From Lutimaribacter pacificus (GTDB lineage: Bacteria; Pseudomonadota; Alphaproteobacteria; Rhodobacterales; Rhodobacteraceae): a stretch of 64,000 nt of DNA. The position numbers and the translations under genes are program-made. The notes below the pieces were generated by a model. That model saw only the letters and a list, made by a program, of their open reading frames with translations, had not been told where the DNA came from and ran no database searches. The stretch is from contig NZ_FQZZ01000004.1 in NCBI RefSeq assembly GCF_900142185.1, forward strand, positions 186,001 through 250,000. Reading direction: 5' to 3'. Below are positions 25,698 to 34,227 of the stretch, in pieces (positions within the stretch are counted from its first letter, which is position 1; each line of letters starts with the position of its first letter).

Positions 25698-25735
25698 CAC
25701 CGGGCGCCCGCCCGCACGAAAGCGGGCGCCCGGTG
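25698..25735 (-). repeat. Intercistronic hairpin between tauA and tauB
   Basis: A perfect 14-bp stem, CACCGGGCGCCCGC and its complement, with a 10-base loop, just after the tauA stop and with no T-run. It probably stabilises the tauA message so that binding protein exceeds transporter. Confidence 0.75.
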
Positions 25736-25741
25736 CGCGTG

Positions 25742-26749
25742 CTACATGCCGCTTGCGGATTGCAGCGGGCCGAGGTTCACGTTGCTTTCATAGCTGTCCA
25801 GCGCGGCGTCGATGCTGCCCGCCTCGACGAAAACATCGGCCACGCCCTTCATGAATTCCTGTGCGCCTCCGCCCAGCCACTTGGGCGTAAGCTGCTCCTC
25901 GACCGCGGGAAAGACGAAGGTGTCGATCGTCGCGGCGGTCGCGTCCATGTCCATGCCGCTGTCCTTGGCTATCACCGGCAGCATCGTGTCGCGGTTGGCG
26001 GGATCGGCCCACATCGCGTTGGCATCCGCCGTCACCTTCAGGAACTGCGCGACCAGTTCGGGATTTTCGGCGATGAACGCCGCCGGGCCCGAGGTCACGT
26101 CGAAGACGAGAATGCCCAGCTCTTCCTTTTCGGCGCCGGTCAGCAGGACGTTGCCGTGTTCCTCGGCGCGGCGCAGCGACCCGCCCCAGCCGCAGAACAT
26201 GTCCACCGCGCCCTGCGCGATGGCGGCCGCACCCTCGGGCGGGGCCATGTTGACGATGTCGAGCGATCCGAGATCGACGCCGAAATGGCTCATCTGCTTG
26301 AGAAACCCGTAATGCGCGGCGGTGCCCAGCGGCACGGCGACCTTCTTGCCGGCCAGTTCATCGGCCGAGTCCTTGTCGATCTCCAGATCGGCGCGCACCA
26401 CGCAGTTGTCGTTGTCGGAATAGCTCACCGCCACGTCCACGATCTGCAGATCCTGGCCCGCGCTGATGGCCACGACGAAGGGCGGCACGCCCTGGCTGAC
26501 CACCAGTTGCACGTCGCCCGAGGCCATTGCCGCGCTCATCGCAGTGCCGGTATCGAAGGCACGCCAGTTGACGGTGACGCCCATCGCGTCGTCATACAGG
26601 CCCTCGACCTTGGCGTACTGGAACGGCATCGGCCATTCCAGGAAATAGCCCACGGTGATCTCGTCCATCGCCTGCGCGGCATTGGTCCCGGCCAGCATGG
26701 CCACGCCTGCCACGGCGGGTATCAGCCTGGCTTTGATCGGTTTCTTCAT
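25742..26749 (-). CDS. tauA: Taurine-binding periplasmic protein
   Basis: 335 residues from the ATG at 26749 (MKKPIKARLIPAVAGVAML), with signal-peptide cleavage near AAQAMD (about 25). The mature protein has the ABC-type sulfonate/taurine-binding fold: VGYFLEWPMPFQYAKVEG start, MASGDVQLVVSQGVPPFV, and GKKVAVPLGTAAHYGFL at the domain crossover. It is first in tauABC, divergent from tpa over 404 bases that carry TauR-like direct repeats. The assignment to taurine rather than another sulfonate rests on the neighbouring tpa, tauR and xsc. Confidence 0.9.
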   Translation of the reverse strand: MKKPIKARLIPAVAGVAMLAGTNAAQAMDEITVGYFLEWPMPFQYAKVEGLYDDAMGVTVNWRAFDTGTAMSAAMASGDVQLVVSQGVPPFVVAISAGQDLQIVDVAVSYSDNDNCVVRADLEIDKDSADELAGKKVAVPLGTAAHYGFLKQMSHFGVDLGSLDIVNMAPPEGAAAIAQGAVDMFCGWGGSLRRAEEHGNVLLTGAEKEELGILVFDVTSGPAAFIAENPELVAQFLKVTADANAMWADPANRDTMLPVIAKDSGMDMDATAATIDTFVFPAVEEQLTPKWLGGGAQEFMKGVADVFVEAGSIDAALDSYESNVNLGPLQSASGM

Positions 26750-27031
26750 CACGATACTCCCGTTGTTGGCGGCCCGGTTTTCCGGGTCCGTTCGGGTGCA
26801 GGCCCCTGCCCCCGATTCCATTCCTTGCGGCAAGGACAGGCCCCGGGGCCCGTTCCGCAGAGTGGGGTTATCCGACCGGAAAAGACGATTCCGATCAATG
26901 CTCTTTGCCGGATTTTATGCCCGCACCGCCCGAAACCGGCCCTTATTTCAGCAAAGCGGCATCGGGTTTTCGGTTATTACGCAAGAGTTTCGCGATACCT
27001 GCGCCAGGTGGTCAAATATTCATCACACCAT

Positions 27032-27064
27032 CTGGCGATACGGGACAGACCGATCTGGACCTAT
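27032..27064 (+). promoter_or_regulatory. TauR-like direct repeats before tpa
   Basis: CTGGCGATAC (27032-27041) and CTGGACCTAT (27055-27064) are phased by 23 bases. A weaker third word, ATGGACCTAG, is at 27094-27103. TauR of Rhodobacter capsulatus is known, as I recall, to bind direct repeats CTGGACYTAA upstream of tpa. The ATG of tpa lies 89 bases beyond. The 26750-27031 part of the gap holds the divergent tauA promoter; I see no gene in it. Confidence 0.65.
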
Positions 27065-27153
27065 TTTTCCGCCGCGCGGAAGAGTCTGATGGCATGGACC
27101 TAGCCGCGCCCGCCGCGGCCCTTTCCTGTTTCCTGAACACAGCGGAGTGCGAC

Positions 27154-28545
27154 ATGGACGGAACCTTTGACAACGACCTTTCCAAAATCGTGGACATGGA
27201 CCGCGACCATGTCTGGCACCACCTGACCCAGCACAAGCCGTTCGAAACCGGCGCCCCCCGCGTGATCGTCGAGGGCAAGGGCATCCATGTCTGGGACCAG
27301 AACGGCAAGAAGCATCTCGATGGCGTGTCGGGCGGGGTCTGGACGGTCAATGTGGGCTATGGCCGCGAAAGCATCGCCAACGCGGTGCGCGACCAGCTGA
27401 TCAAGCTGAACTATTTTGCCGGCTCCGCCGGGTCGATCCCCGGTGCGATGTTCTCGGAACGGCTGATATCCAAGATGCCGGGGATGAGCCGCGTCTACTA
27501 CACCAACTCGGGCTCCGAGGCGAACGAGAAGGCATTCAAGATGATCCGCCAGATCGCGCACAAGCGATATGGCGGCAAGAAGCGCAAGATCCTGTATCGC
27601 GACCGCGACTATCACGGCTCGACCATCGGGGCGATGTCCTGCGGCGGGCAGGACGAACGCAACGCGCAATACGGCCCCTTCGCCCCGGATTTCGTGCGCG
27701 TGCCGCATTGCATGGAATACCGCCGCCACGAACAGGACGGCGCGCCCGAGCAGAACTATGGCGAATGGGCAGCCGAACAGATCGAACAGGTGATCCTGCG
27801 CGAAGGCCCTGACACGGTGGGCGGCCTGTGCCTTGAGCCCGTCACCGCCGGCGGCGGTGTGATCACCCCGCCCGAGGGCTATTGGCAGAAGGTGCAGGAG
27901 ATTTGCCGCAAATACGACATCCTGCTGCATATCGACGAGGTCGTCTGCGGCGTGGGCCGCACCGGCAGGGAATGGTTCGGCTACCAGCATTACGGGATCG
28001 AGCCGGATTTCGTGACGATGGCAAAGGGCGTCGCCTCGGGCTATGCCGCCATCGCCTGCTGCGTCACAACCGAGCGCGTGTTCGACATGTTCAAGGACGA
28101 CGCCGAGGACCCGCTCAACTATTTCCGCGACATCTCGACCTTCGGCGGCTGCACCGCAGGCCCCGCCGCGGCGCTGGAAAACATGCGCATCATCGAGGAC
28201 GAGGGGCTGCTGGAAAACACCGCCGCGATGGGCGATTACATGCTGGACCAGCTCAATGCGCTGAAAGACAAGCACAAGGTCATCGGCGACGTGCGCGGCA
28301 AGGGCCTGTTCCTGGGCGCCGAACTGGTGGCCGACCGCGACACGAAAGAGCCGGTGGACGAAAAGCTGGCGCAAAAGGTCGTGGCCGAATGCAACGCGCA
28401 GGCGGTGATCATCGGCGTCACCAACCGCTCGATCCCCGGCAAGAACAACACGCTGTGCTACAGCCCGGCGCTGATCGCCACGAAGGACCATATCGACGAG
28501 ATGATCGCCGCGACCGACACGGCGCTGACCCGCGTTTTCGGCTGA
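27154..28545 (+). CDS. tpa: Taurine--pyruvate aminotransferase
   Basis: 463 residues from the ATG at 27154 (GGAG 7 bases upstream); the open frame continues upstream but without family homology. A class III PLP aminotransferase: YYTNSGSEANEKAFKM (about 111-126), the aromatic DYHGSTIGAM, the Asp in LLHIDEVVCGVGRTG, and the PLP Lys in DFVTMAKGVASGYA (about 292). It converts taurine and pyruvate to sulfoacetaldehyde and alanine. This matches Tpa proteins of Rhodobacterales throughout. It is followed by an intrinsic terminator and preceded by TauR-like repeats. Confidence 0.93.
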   Translation: MDGTFDNDLSKIVDMDRDHVWHHLTQHKPFETGAPRVIVEGKGIHVWDQNGKKHLDGVSGGVWTVNVGYGRESIANAVRDQLIKLNYFAGSAGSIPGAMFSERLISKMPGMSRVYYTNSGSEANEKAFKMIRQIAHKRYGGKKRKILYRDRDYHGSTIGAMSCGGQDERNAQYGPFAPDFVRVPHCMEYRRHEQDGAPEQNYGEWAAEQIEQVILREGPDTVGGLCLEPVTAGGGVITPPEGYWQKVQEICRKYDILLHIDEVVCGVGRTGREWFGYQHYGIEPDFVTMAKGVASGYAAIACCVTTERVFDMFKDDAEDPLNYFRDISTFGGCTAGPAAALENMRIIEDEGLLENTAAMGDYMLDQLNALKDKHKVIGDVRGKGLFLGAELVADRDTKEPVDEKLAQKVVAECNAQAVIIGVTNRSIPGKNNTLCYSPALIATKDHIDEMIAATDTALTRVFG

Positions 28546-28568
28546 GATTTACCTCTTCCGGCCAACCC

Positions 28569-28598
28569 GCCCGCCGCGTGACGCACGTGGCGGGCTTT
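28569..28598 (+). terminator. Intrinsic terminator after tpa
   Basis: GCCCGCCGCGTG / CACGTGGCGGGC, 12 positions with one G-U wobble in the plus-strand RNA and a 3-base loop, followed by TTTCCTTT, 24 bases after the tpa stop. Confidence 0.8.
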
Positions 28599-28652
28599 CC
28601 TTTGGCCGTATCGGCAAATCGTGGTGATCTGTTGTAAGGGGCCGGAGCCAGT

Positions 28653-28837
28653 ATTCGAACGTTACATCCTGCCCGGAACAGCCGCGAAGCGGCCCGGGCA
28701 TCGCACGGCCGCCCCCCGGCCGGGCGATTGGCTGCCGCCAGTGCCACGTTCATAGGGGGGATGTGACTGGACGATAAAGTGCCATCCCACAACCGTCGGA
28801 TCGCCCGACCGCGGCCGCGCAATGCCCTCTGTTGCGC
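28653..28837 (-). repeat. 185-bp palindromic repeat, copy A (minus orientation)
   Basis: This sequence recurs, inverted, at 31030-31214. Inside it lies a 132-base imperfect palindrome with 17-base ends: GGGCATCGCACGGCCGC at 28696-28712 and its near-complement (two differences) at 28811-28827. An inner pair, GTGGCA/TGCCAC, is also present. It fills most of the 340-base gene-free stretch 28546-28885; I see no supported gene there. Size and structure are MITE-like, but no transposase or target duplication is visible. Confidence 0.75.
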
Positions 28838-28885
28838 CCCCAAACGCCCGCGTCGTCCGCAAAGCAAGCCGCCCTCTAACCCGGC

Positions 28886-29233
28886 TCACACCCCATGCGC
28901 CGCGCGGCTGTCCTCTGGCGCCTCGTCCCTCTCGTCCATGCCGTAGTCGCGGATCACGCCGGCGATCCGCAGGCGGTAGCCCGCGAACATCACCTCCCGG
29001 CCGGCGCGCTGCGCGCCGCGATGCTGCGGCAGGTTGCGCCACGCCTCCAGCGCGGCCTCGTCCTCCCAGAAGGACAGGGACAGCAGCTTGCCCGGTGTCG
29101 TCAGGCTCTGGAACCGTTCGACACCGATGAAACCGGGAATGCTTTCGGCCAGCGGGCGCATCTTTCCGGCCATGTCCAGATAGGCGTCCTGCTGGCCCTC
29201 GGCGGGGAAAACCTCGAATATGACGGCGATCAT
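28886..29233 (-). CDS. Antibiotic biosynthesis monooxygenase (ABM)-domain protein
   Basis: 115 residues with the ferredoxin-like ABM fold: MIAVIFEVFPAEGQQDAYLD as first strand-helix, the ERFQSLTTPGKLLSLSFWED strands (about 39-58), EALEAWRNLPQHRGAQRAG and a C-terminal strand. Such small dimeric proteins act as cofactor-free monooxygenases or haem-degrading enzymes, or have no known activity. It is divergent from tauR across a 180-base promoter region that carries TauR-like repeats, and is followed by repeat copy A. A role in taurine metabolism is only suggested by position. Confidence 0.82.
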   Translation of the reverse strand: MIAVIFEVFPAEGQQDAYLDMAGKMRPLAESIPGFIGVERFQSLTTPGKLLSLSFWEDEAALEAWRNLPQHRGAQRAGREVMFAGYRLRIAGVIRDYGMDERDEAPEDSRAAHGV

Positions 29234-29367
29234 GTGTCCCTCGTGTATGGTGGCCTGGCCAGTGTCGGCATCCGTTCGGCGCAGGGTAAATCATATTTAC
29301 GGGCCACGTAAATATCCACAAACCGCGCGGTTTCCGGCCCGAACCGCGCGATTTTTCCAACACCGAA

Positions 29368-29399
29368 ATAACGCCAGTTTACCGACCCGATATATCCAG
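29368..29399 (-). promoter_or_regulatory. TauR-like direct repeats between the ABM gene and tauR
   Basis: On the minus strand CTGGATATAT (29399-29390) and CTGGCGTTAT (29377-29368) are direct repeats phased by 22 bases, close to the 23-base phase before tpa and xsc. They lie immediately before the tauR ATG at 29414, consistent with autoregulation. Confidence 0.5.
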
Positions 29400-29413
29400 T
29401 TACCCTTCGCCGC

Positions 29414-30874
29414 ATGGCCATCTCGGTTGAAAACTTTTTCCTCGATCCGCGCTCACAGGCGACGTTGCAATCGCGCATCCAGCAGATGATCGCGCAGGGC
29501 ATCCTGTCGGGCCGGTTCCGCGCCGGGGAGAAACTGCCGTCGAGCCGCAAGCTGGCCGCGCATCTGGGCGTCAGCCGGATCACCGTGACGCTGGCCTATA
29601 CCGAGCTGGTCGCCTCGGACTACCTGACTGCAAGGGGGCGGTCGGGCTATTACGTTTCGGAAAACGCGCCCGAGCCGCTGCCTGCCGCGACACCCCGCCC
29701 GCAGGAGGACCGGATCGACTGGATGCGTGCCATCGGGCAACGCTTTACCGGCGGGGCGACGCCGGAAAAGCCGCTGGACTGGGCGCGCTATCGCTATCCG
29801 TTCATCTACGGGCAGACCGACGCGTCGCTGTTCGATCATGCCAACTGGCGGCTGTGCGCGTTGCAGGCGCTGGGGCAAAAGGATTTCGCCGCGCTGACCA
29901 GCGACCAGTACGACCAGGACGATCCGCAACTGGTCGAGTTCATCGCCCGCCACACGCTGCCGCGCAGGGGGATCATCGCCGAGCCGTCGCAGATACTGGT
30001 GACGATGGGGGCGCAGAACGCGCTGTGGCTGGCGGCGCAGGTGTTGCTGACCCAGCGGCGGCGCGCCGCGATCGAAGACCCGTGCTATCCCGCACTGCGC
30101 GATGTGCTGACGCAATCGCGCTGCCACCTGTCGCCGGTGCCGGTGGATTCCGACGGGCTGCCGCCCGACCTGATTCCCGACGGCACCGACGTGATCTTTA
30201 CCACGCCGTCGCACCAGTCACCGACATCGGCCACCATGCCGTTGGCCCGCCGGCACGCGCTGCTGGAGCGCGCGCGAGAGATGGAGGCGCTGATCGTCGA
30301 GGACGATTACGAGTTCGAGATGGCGTTCCTGCGCAAACCCTCCCCCGCGCTCAAGTCGCTGGATGAGGACGGGCGGGTGATCTATGTCGGCAGCTTTTCC
30401 AAGTCGCTGTTTCCGGGGTTGCGGCTGGGCTACCTGGTGGGATCGGCCCCGTTCATCCGCGAGGCGCGGGCGCTGCGGGCCAGCGTGTTGCGCCACCCGC
30501 CCGGCCTGATGCAGCGGGCGGCGGCTTATTTCCTGTCGCTCGGCCATTACGACGCGCTGATCCGGCGCACCGCGCGCGTCTATGCAGAACGGCGCCGGGT
30601 GATGGAGCAGGCGATGGCCGATCACGGGCTGACCATCGCGGGGCGCGGCGCGCATGGCGGATCGAGCTTCTGGATGGCGGCGCCCGAGGGGGTGGATACG
30701 GGGGTGCTGGCCACGCGGCTGCGCGACCGCGACGTGCTGATCGAGGCGGGGCGCCCGTTCTTTGCACGGGATGCGCCGCCACGCAATTTCTACCGGCTGG
30801 CCTATTCCTCGATCCCGTCCGAGAGGATACCGGAAGGCGTGGCGCGGATCGCGCGGACGATCGGGGGCGTGTGA
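29414..30874 (+). CDS. tauR: TauR, MocR-family (GntR-HTH plus aminotransferase-like) regulator of taurine genes
   Basis: 486 residues. An N-terminal GntR winged helix spans about 12-80 (GILSGRFRAGEKLPSSRKLA, then LGVSRITVTLAYTEL). A class I aminotransferase-like domain covers 110-480, with the PLP Lys in YVGSFSKSLFPGLRLGY (about 325) and the Asp in VEDDYEFEM. TauR of Rhodobacter capsulatus is the known example; it activates tpa when taurine is present. Its position between tpa and xsc, and the CTGG-type direct repeats before all three, support the assignment. It is flanked by the two inverted 185-bp repeats. Confidence 0.9.
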   Translation: MAISVENFFLDPRSQATLQSRIQQMIAQGILSGRFRAGEKLPSSRKLAAHLGVSRITVTLAYTELVASDYLTARGRSGYYVSENAPEPLPAATPRPQEDRIDWMRAIGQRFTGGATPEKPLDWARYRYPFIYGQTDASLFDHANWRLCALQALGQKDFAALTSDQYDQDDPQLVEFIARHTLPRRGIIAEPSQILVTMGAQNALWLAAQVLLTQRRRAAIEDPCYPALRDVLTQSRCHLSPVPVDSDGLPPDLIPDGTDVIFTTPSHQSPTSATMPLARRHALLERAREMEALIVEDDYEFEMAFLRKPSPALKSLDEDGRVIYVGSFSKSLFPGLRLGYLVGSAPFIREARALRASVLRHPPGLMQRAAAYFLSLGHYDALIRRTARVYAERRRVMEQAMADHGLTIAGRGAHGGSSFWMAAPEGVDTGVLATRLRDRDVLIEAGRPFFARDAPPRNFYRLAYSSIPSERIPEGVARIARTIGGV

Positions 30875-31029
30875 TTGAAACGCGCCACGCGGACCTTCCA
30901 TTTTCGACAGTGGTTTTTCCATTCTGTCGGGGACAGAGCGCCGGCGGCCCGCGCCCGGACCGTCAGCGGACCCTCGCGCGACGCGCAGCGAAGGACGGGA
31001 TCAGGCCCTGCCACGGCATTTCAGATTGA

Positions 31030-31214
31030 GCGCAACAGAGGGCATCGCACGGCCGCGGTCGGGCGATCCTACCTTTGTGACTGCCACTTTATCGCGCCGC
31101 CACCTCCTCCCTAGGAACGTGGCACTTGCGGCAGCCAATCGCCCGGCCGGGGGGCGGCCGTGCGATGCCCGGGCCGCTTGCGCGGCCGTTCCGGGCGGGG
31201 TGCCTTGTTCGAAC
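31030..31214 (+). repeat. 185-bp palindromic repeat, copy B (plus orientation)
   Basis: The inverted counterpart of the copy at 28653-28837, starting GCGCAACAGAG and ending at GTTCGAAC. Its internal palindrome (31040-31170) has perfect 17-base ends. The two copies differ mainly in the middle (31071-31115). It occupies part of the 652-base gene-free stretch 30875-31526, whose remainder holds the xsc promoter. The copies could recombine and invert the 2.2 kb between them. Confidence 0.75.
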
Positions 31215-31367
31215 GTCCGCTCCGTCCGCACAGCTGCCGTTCCCGCATCGCGTCGCGAATTGCGGCATGGAAAAATCATGTGGCCAAAATGGAAAGACGA
31301 CCGCGCTACGGGTTTTTCTGCACAATGATTTTATTGAGTTTGTCCGGCCCCGAATGGAATATTCTAT

Positions 31368-31445
31368 CTGGTCGTTTTCAGTGACGCCAAGGAAACGGCG
31401 ACCGGGGCCAATCTGGCCTTATCCCGCCATCGTGTCTGGCCCTAT
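31368..31445 (+). promoter_or_regulatory. TauR-like direct repeats before xsc
   Basis: CTGGCCTTAT (31413-31422) and CTGGCCCTAT (31436-31445) are phased by exactly 23 bases, as before tpa. A further CTGGTCGTTT lies at 31368-31377, 45 bases upstream of the first. The xsc ATG is 81 bases downstream of the last repeat. Confidence 0.65.
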
Positions 31446-31526
31446 CGCCGCCCTGCCCAGTCGTTACCCTGTGCGCCAGCCGGCACCATGCGCCGAATCC
31501 CCATCCCGACAGCGGAGACCGACCCG

Positions 31527-33299
31527 ATGAAGATGACCACCGAAGAAGCCTTTGTGAAAGTTCTGCAGATGCACGGGATCGAACATGCCTTCGGGATCAT
31601 CGGTTCGGCCTTCATGCCGATTTCCGACCTGTTCCCGCGCGCCGGCATCACCTTCTGGGATTGCGCGCATGAGGGCTCGGGCGGGATGATGGCCGATGGC
31701 TATACCCGCGCCTCGGGCAGGATGTCGATGATGATCGCGCAGAACGGCCCCGGCATCACCAATTTCGTGACCGCCGTGAAAACCGCCTACTGGAACCACA
31801 CGCCGCTGCTGCTGGTCACGCCGCAGGCCGCGAACAAGACGATCGGCCAGGGCGGGTTCCAGGAGGTCGAGCAGATGAAGCTGTTCGAGGATATGGTCGC
31901 CTACCAGGAAGAGGTGCGCGACCCGTCCCGCGTGGCCGAGGTGCTGAACCGCGTGATCCTGAACGCGCGCCGCGCCAGCGCACCGGCGCAGATCAACATG
32001 CCGCGCGATTTCTGGACACAGGTGATCGATATCGACCTGCCCGAGATCGTGGAATTCGAACGCCCCGGCGGCGGGGAAGAGGCGCTTGCGCGCGCCGCCG
32101 AATTGCTGGCGGGCGCGAAATCCCCCGTCATCCTGAACGGAGCGGGCGTGGTTCTGGGGGGCGCGATCCCGGCCTCGATGGCGCTGGCGGAAAAACTGGG
32201 CGCGCCGGTCTGCGTCGGATACCAGCACAACGACGCCTTTCCCGGCAGCCACCCGCAATTCGCGGGCCCGCTGGGATATAATGGCAGCAAGGCGGGGATG
32301 GAGCTGATCGCGCAGGCGGACGTGGTGCTGTGCCTCGGCACGCGGCTGAACCCGTTTTCGACCCTGCCGGGATACGGCATCGACTATTGGCCGAAGGACG
32401 CGGCGATCATCCAGGTGGATATCAACCCCGACCGGATCGGCCTGACCAAGAAAGTCAGCGTGGGCATCGTGGGCGACGCGAAAAAGGTGGCCGAAAGCCT
32501 GAATGCGCGCATCCCCGATATCGACGCCGCGGCGAAACAGGACCGGCTGGCACAGATCGCCCGGACGAAATCTGCCTGGGCGCAGCAGCTCGCCTCGATG
32601 GACCACGAGGACGACGATCCCGGCACCACCTGGAACCAGCGCGCACGCGACGACAAGCCCGACTGGATGAGCCCGCGCATGGCCTGGCGCGCGATCCAGA
32701 GCGCGCTGCCGCGCGAGGCGATCATCTCGTCCGATATCGGCAACAACTGCGCCATCGGCAACGCCTACCCCAGTTTCGAGGAGGGGCGGAAATACCTGGC
32801 GCCGGGCCTGTTCGGGCCGTGCGGCTATGGCCTACCGTCGATCGTCGGCGCCAAGATCGGCTGCCCGGATGTGCCGGTGGTCGGCTTTGCCGGGGATGGC
32901 GCCTTTGGCATCGCGGTGACGGAACTGACCGCCATCGGCCGGCCGGAATGGCCCGCGATCACGATGGTGGTGTTCCGCAACTACCAGTGGGGTGCGGAAA
33001 AGCGGAACTCGACCCTGTGGTATGACGACAATTTCGTGGGCACCGAACTGGATACGCAGGTCAGCTATGCCGGGATTGCGAAAGCCTGCGGGTTGCAGGG
33101 CGTGCAGGCCCGCACGATGGACGAGCTGACCGACGCGCTGGCCAAGGCGGTCGAGGACCAGATGAAACACGGCAAGACCACGCTGATCGAGGCGCTGATC
33201 AACCAGGAACTGGGCGAACCCTTCCGCCGCGACGCGATGAAAAAACCGGTGGCCGTGGCCGGGATCGACCCGGCGGACATGCGCAAACAGGTCGTCTGA
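31527..33299 (+). CDS. xsc: Sulfoacetaldehyde acetyltransferase
   Basis: 590 residues from the ATG at 31527 (GCGGAGACC upstream); an in-frame start 39 bases earlier lacks a ribosome site. A thiamine-diphosphate enzyme: N-terminal Pyr domain (HGIEHAFGIIGSAFMPISDL, catalytic Glu in DCAHEGSGGMMADGYTRASG), then a central domain, then the PP domain with the ThDP motif GFAGDGAFGIAVTEL to FRNYQWGAEKRN (about 463-495). It converts sulfoacetaldehyde and phosphate to acetyl phosphate and sulfite. The pta gene is tail-to-tail 4 bases away, and tauE and soe genes for sulfite disposal follow. Confidence 0.95.
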   Translation: MKMTTEEAFVKVLQMHGIEHAFGIIGSAFMPISDLFPRAGITFWDCAHEGSGGMMADGYTRASGRMSMMIAQNGPGITNFVTAVKTAYWNHTPLLLVTPQAANKTIGQGGFQEVEQMKLFEDMVAYQEEVRDPSRVAEVLNRVILNARRASAPAQINMPRDFWTQVIDIDLPEIVEFERPGGGEEALARAAELLAGAKSPVILNGAGVVLGGAIPASMALAEKLGAPVCVGYQHNDAFPGSHPQFAGPLGYNGSKAGMELIAQADVVLCLGTRLNPFSTLPGYGIDYWPKDAAIIQVDINPDRIGLTKKVSVGIVGDAKKVAESLNARIPDIDAAAKQDRLAQIARTKSAWAQQLASMDHEDDDPGTTWNQRARDDKPDWMSPRMAWRAIQSALPREAIISSDIGNNCAIGNAYPSFEEGRKYLAPGLFGPCGYGLPSIVGAKIGCPDVPVVGFAGDGAFGIAVTELTAIGRPEWPAITMVVFRNYQWGAEKRNSTLWYDDNFVGTELDTQVSYAGIAKACGLQGVQARTMDELTDALAKAVEDQMKHGKTTLIEALINQELGEPFRRDAMKKPVAVAGIDPADMRKQVV

Positions 33300-33303
33300 C
33301 GCG

Positions 33304-34158
33304 CTATCCCAGCGCCAGCGTCACCACGGTCGCGGCGACGATATCCTCTGCCGTCGCCCCGCGACTGAGATCGCAGACCGGGCGGCGGAACCCTTGCAGG
33401 ATCGGGCCAAGTGCTTGCGCGCCGGCCAGTTCCTGCGCCAGTTTGTAGGCGATGTTGCCTGAATCGAGATCGGGAAAGACAAGCACATTGGCAACGCCCC
33501 CCGTCACCCCCTTCTTCGCCGCGATGGCCGGGTTAAGCGCCGCGTCGGCCTGCAGCGGGCCGGCAAAGCCAGTCATTTCGGCGGCGGTGCGCACCTTGTC
33601 GACCGACGGGCCCGCGCCGCTGCCGCCGGTCGAGAACGACAACAGCGCCACGCGCGCCGCACCCAGCAGGGCCGTGGCCGAGGCCGCCGAGGCGCGGGCG
33701 ATATCGGCCAGGTCTTCGGCGGTGGGGTCGACGTTCAGCCCGCAATCGGCCCAGACCATCTGTCGCCCGTCGGGAAACCGCATCAGGAAGAAGGACGAGG
33801 GCAGGCGCACCCCGTCGCGCAGCCCGATGGCCAGCGCCGCCGCCTCGATCACGCGGCGGGTGGGGGTGGCCACGCCCGCAACCATCGCAGCGGCCTCACC
33901 CGCGGCGACCATCGCGGCGGCGCGATACAGCGGTTTGGTCAGCATCCGGCGGGCAATCGGCTCTTTCACGCCGCGCGCGGCGATCAGGGCCTGCAGGGCG
34001 GCCTCGCTGGCGGTGTCGGGCGGGGCGACGGGGATGCACAGCCCGTCGTCGCGCAACCGCGCCATCGCCTGCGCGATGCGCGGCTCCCCGGCCTCGGGGA
34101 ACACGACGCGCGCGGGATCGGTGCGCGCGGCGTCGCGCAGGGTTTCGATCAGGTCCAT
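33304..34158 (-). CDS. pta: Phosphate acetyltransferase (short form)
   Basis: 284 residues from the ATG at 34158 (AGGAGGAGGG site). Phosphotransacetylase fold: [20 protein letters not shown] (about 18-37), the central [40 protein letters not shown] (about 169-188) and [19 protein letters not shown] near the C-terminus. It converts the acetyl phosphate from Xsc to acetyl-CoA. It is somewhat shorter than the 320-340 residues usual for the catalytic domain. It is convergent with xsc rather than downstream of it, so it needs its own promoter in the 69-base gap before tauE. Confidence 0.9.
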   Translation of the reverse strand: MDLIETLRDAARTDPARVVFPEAGEPRIAQAMARLRDDGLCIPVAPPDTASEAALQALIAARGVKEPIARRMLTKPLYRAAAMVAAGEAAAMVAGVATPTRRVIEAAALAIGLRDGVRLPSSFFLMRFPDGRQMVWADCGLNVDPTAEDLADIARASAASATALLGAARVALLSFSTGGSGAGPSVDKVRTAAEMTGFAGPLQADAALNPAIAAKKGVTGGVANVLVFPDLDSGNIAYKLAQELAGAQALGPILQGFRRPVCDLSRGATAEDIVAATVVTLALG

Positions 34159-34227
34159 TGCCCTCCTCCTTGCGCGGAACAGCAAGACGCGCCCGGCGGC
34201 GAAGGTCAAGCGCCGGAGAGGCGCGGC

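Noticed and set aside
28418-28867. Small open frames over the two 185-bp repeats, read as repeated peptides
   Set aside because: The similarity between the frames at 28.7 and 31.1 kb comes from the DNA repeat itself. The frames lack ribosome sites and do not match each other in length.
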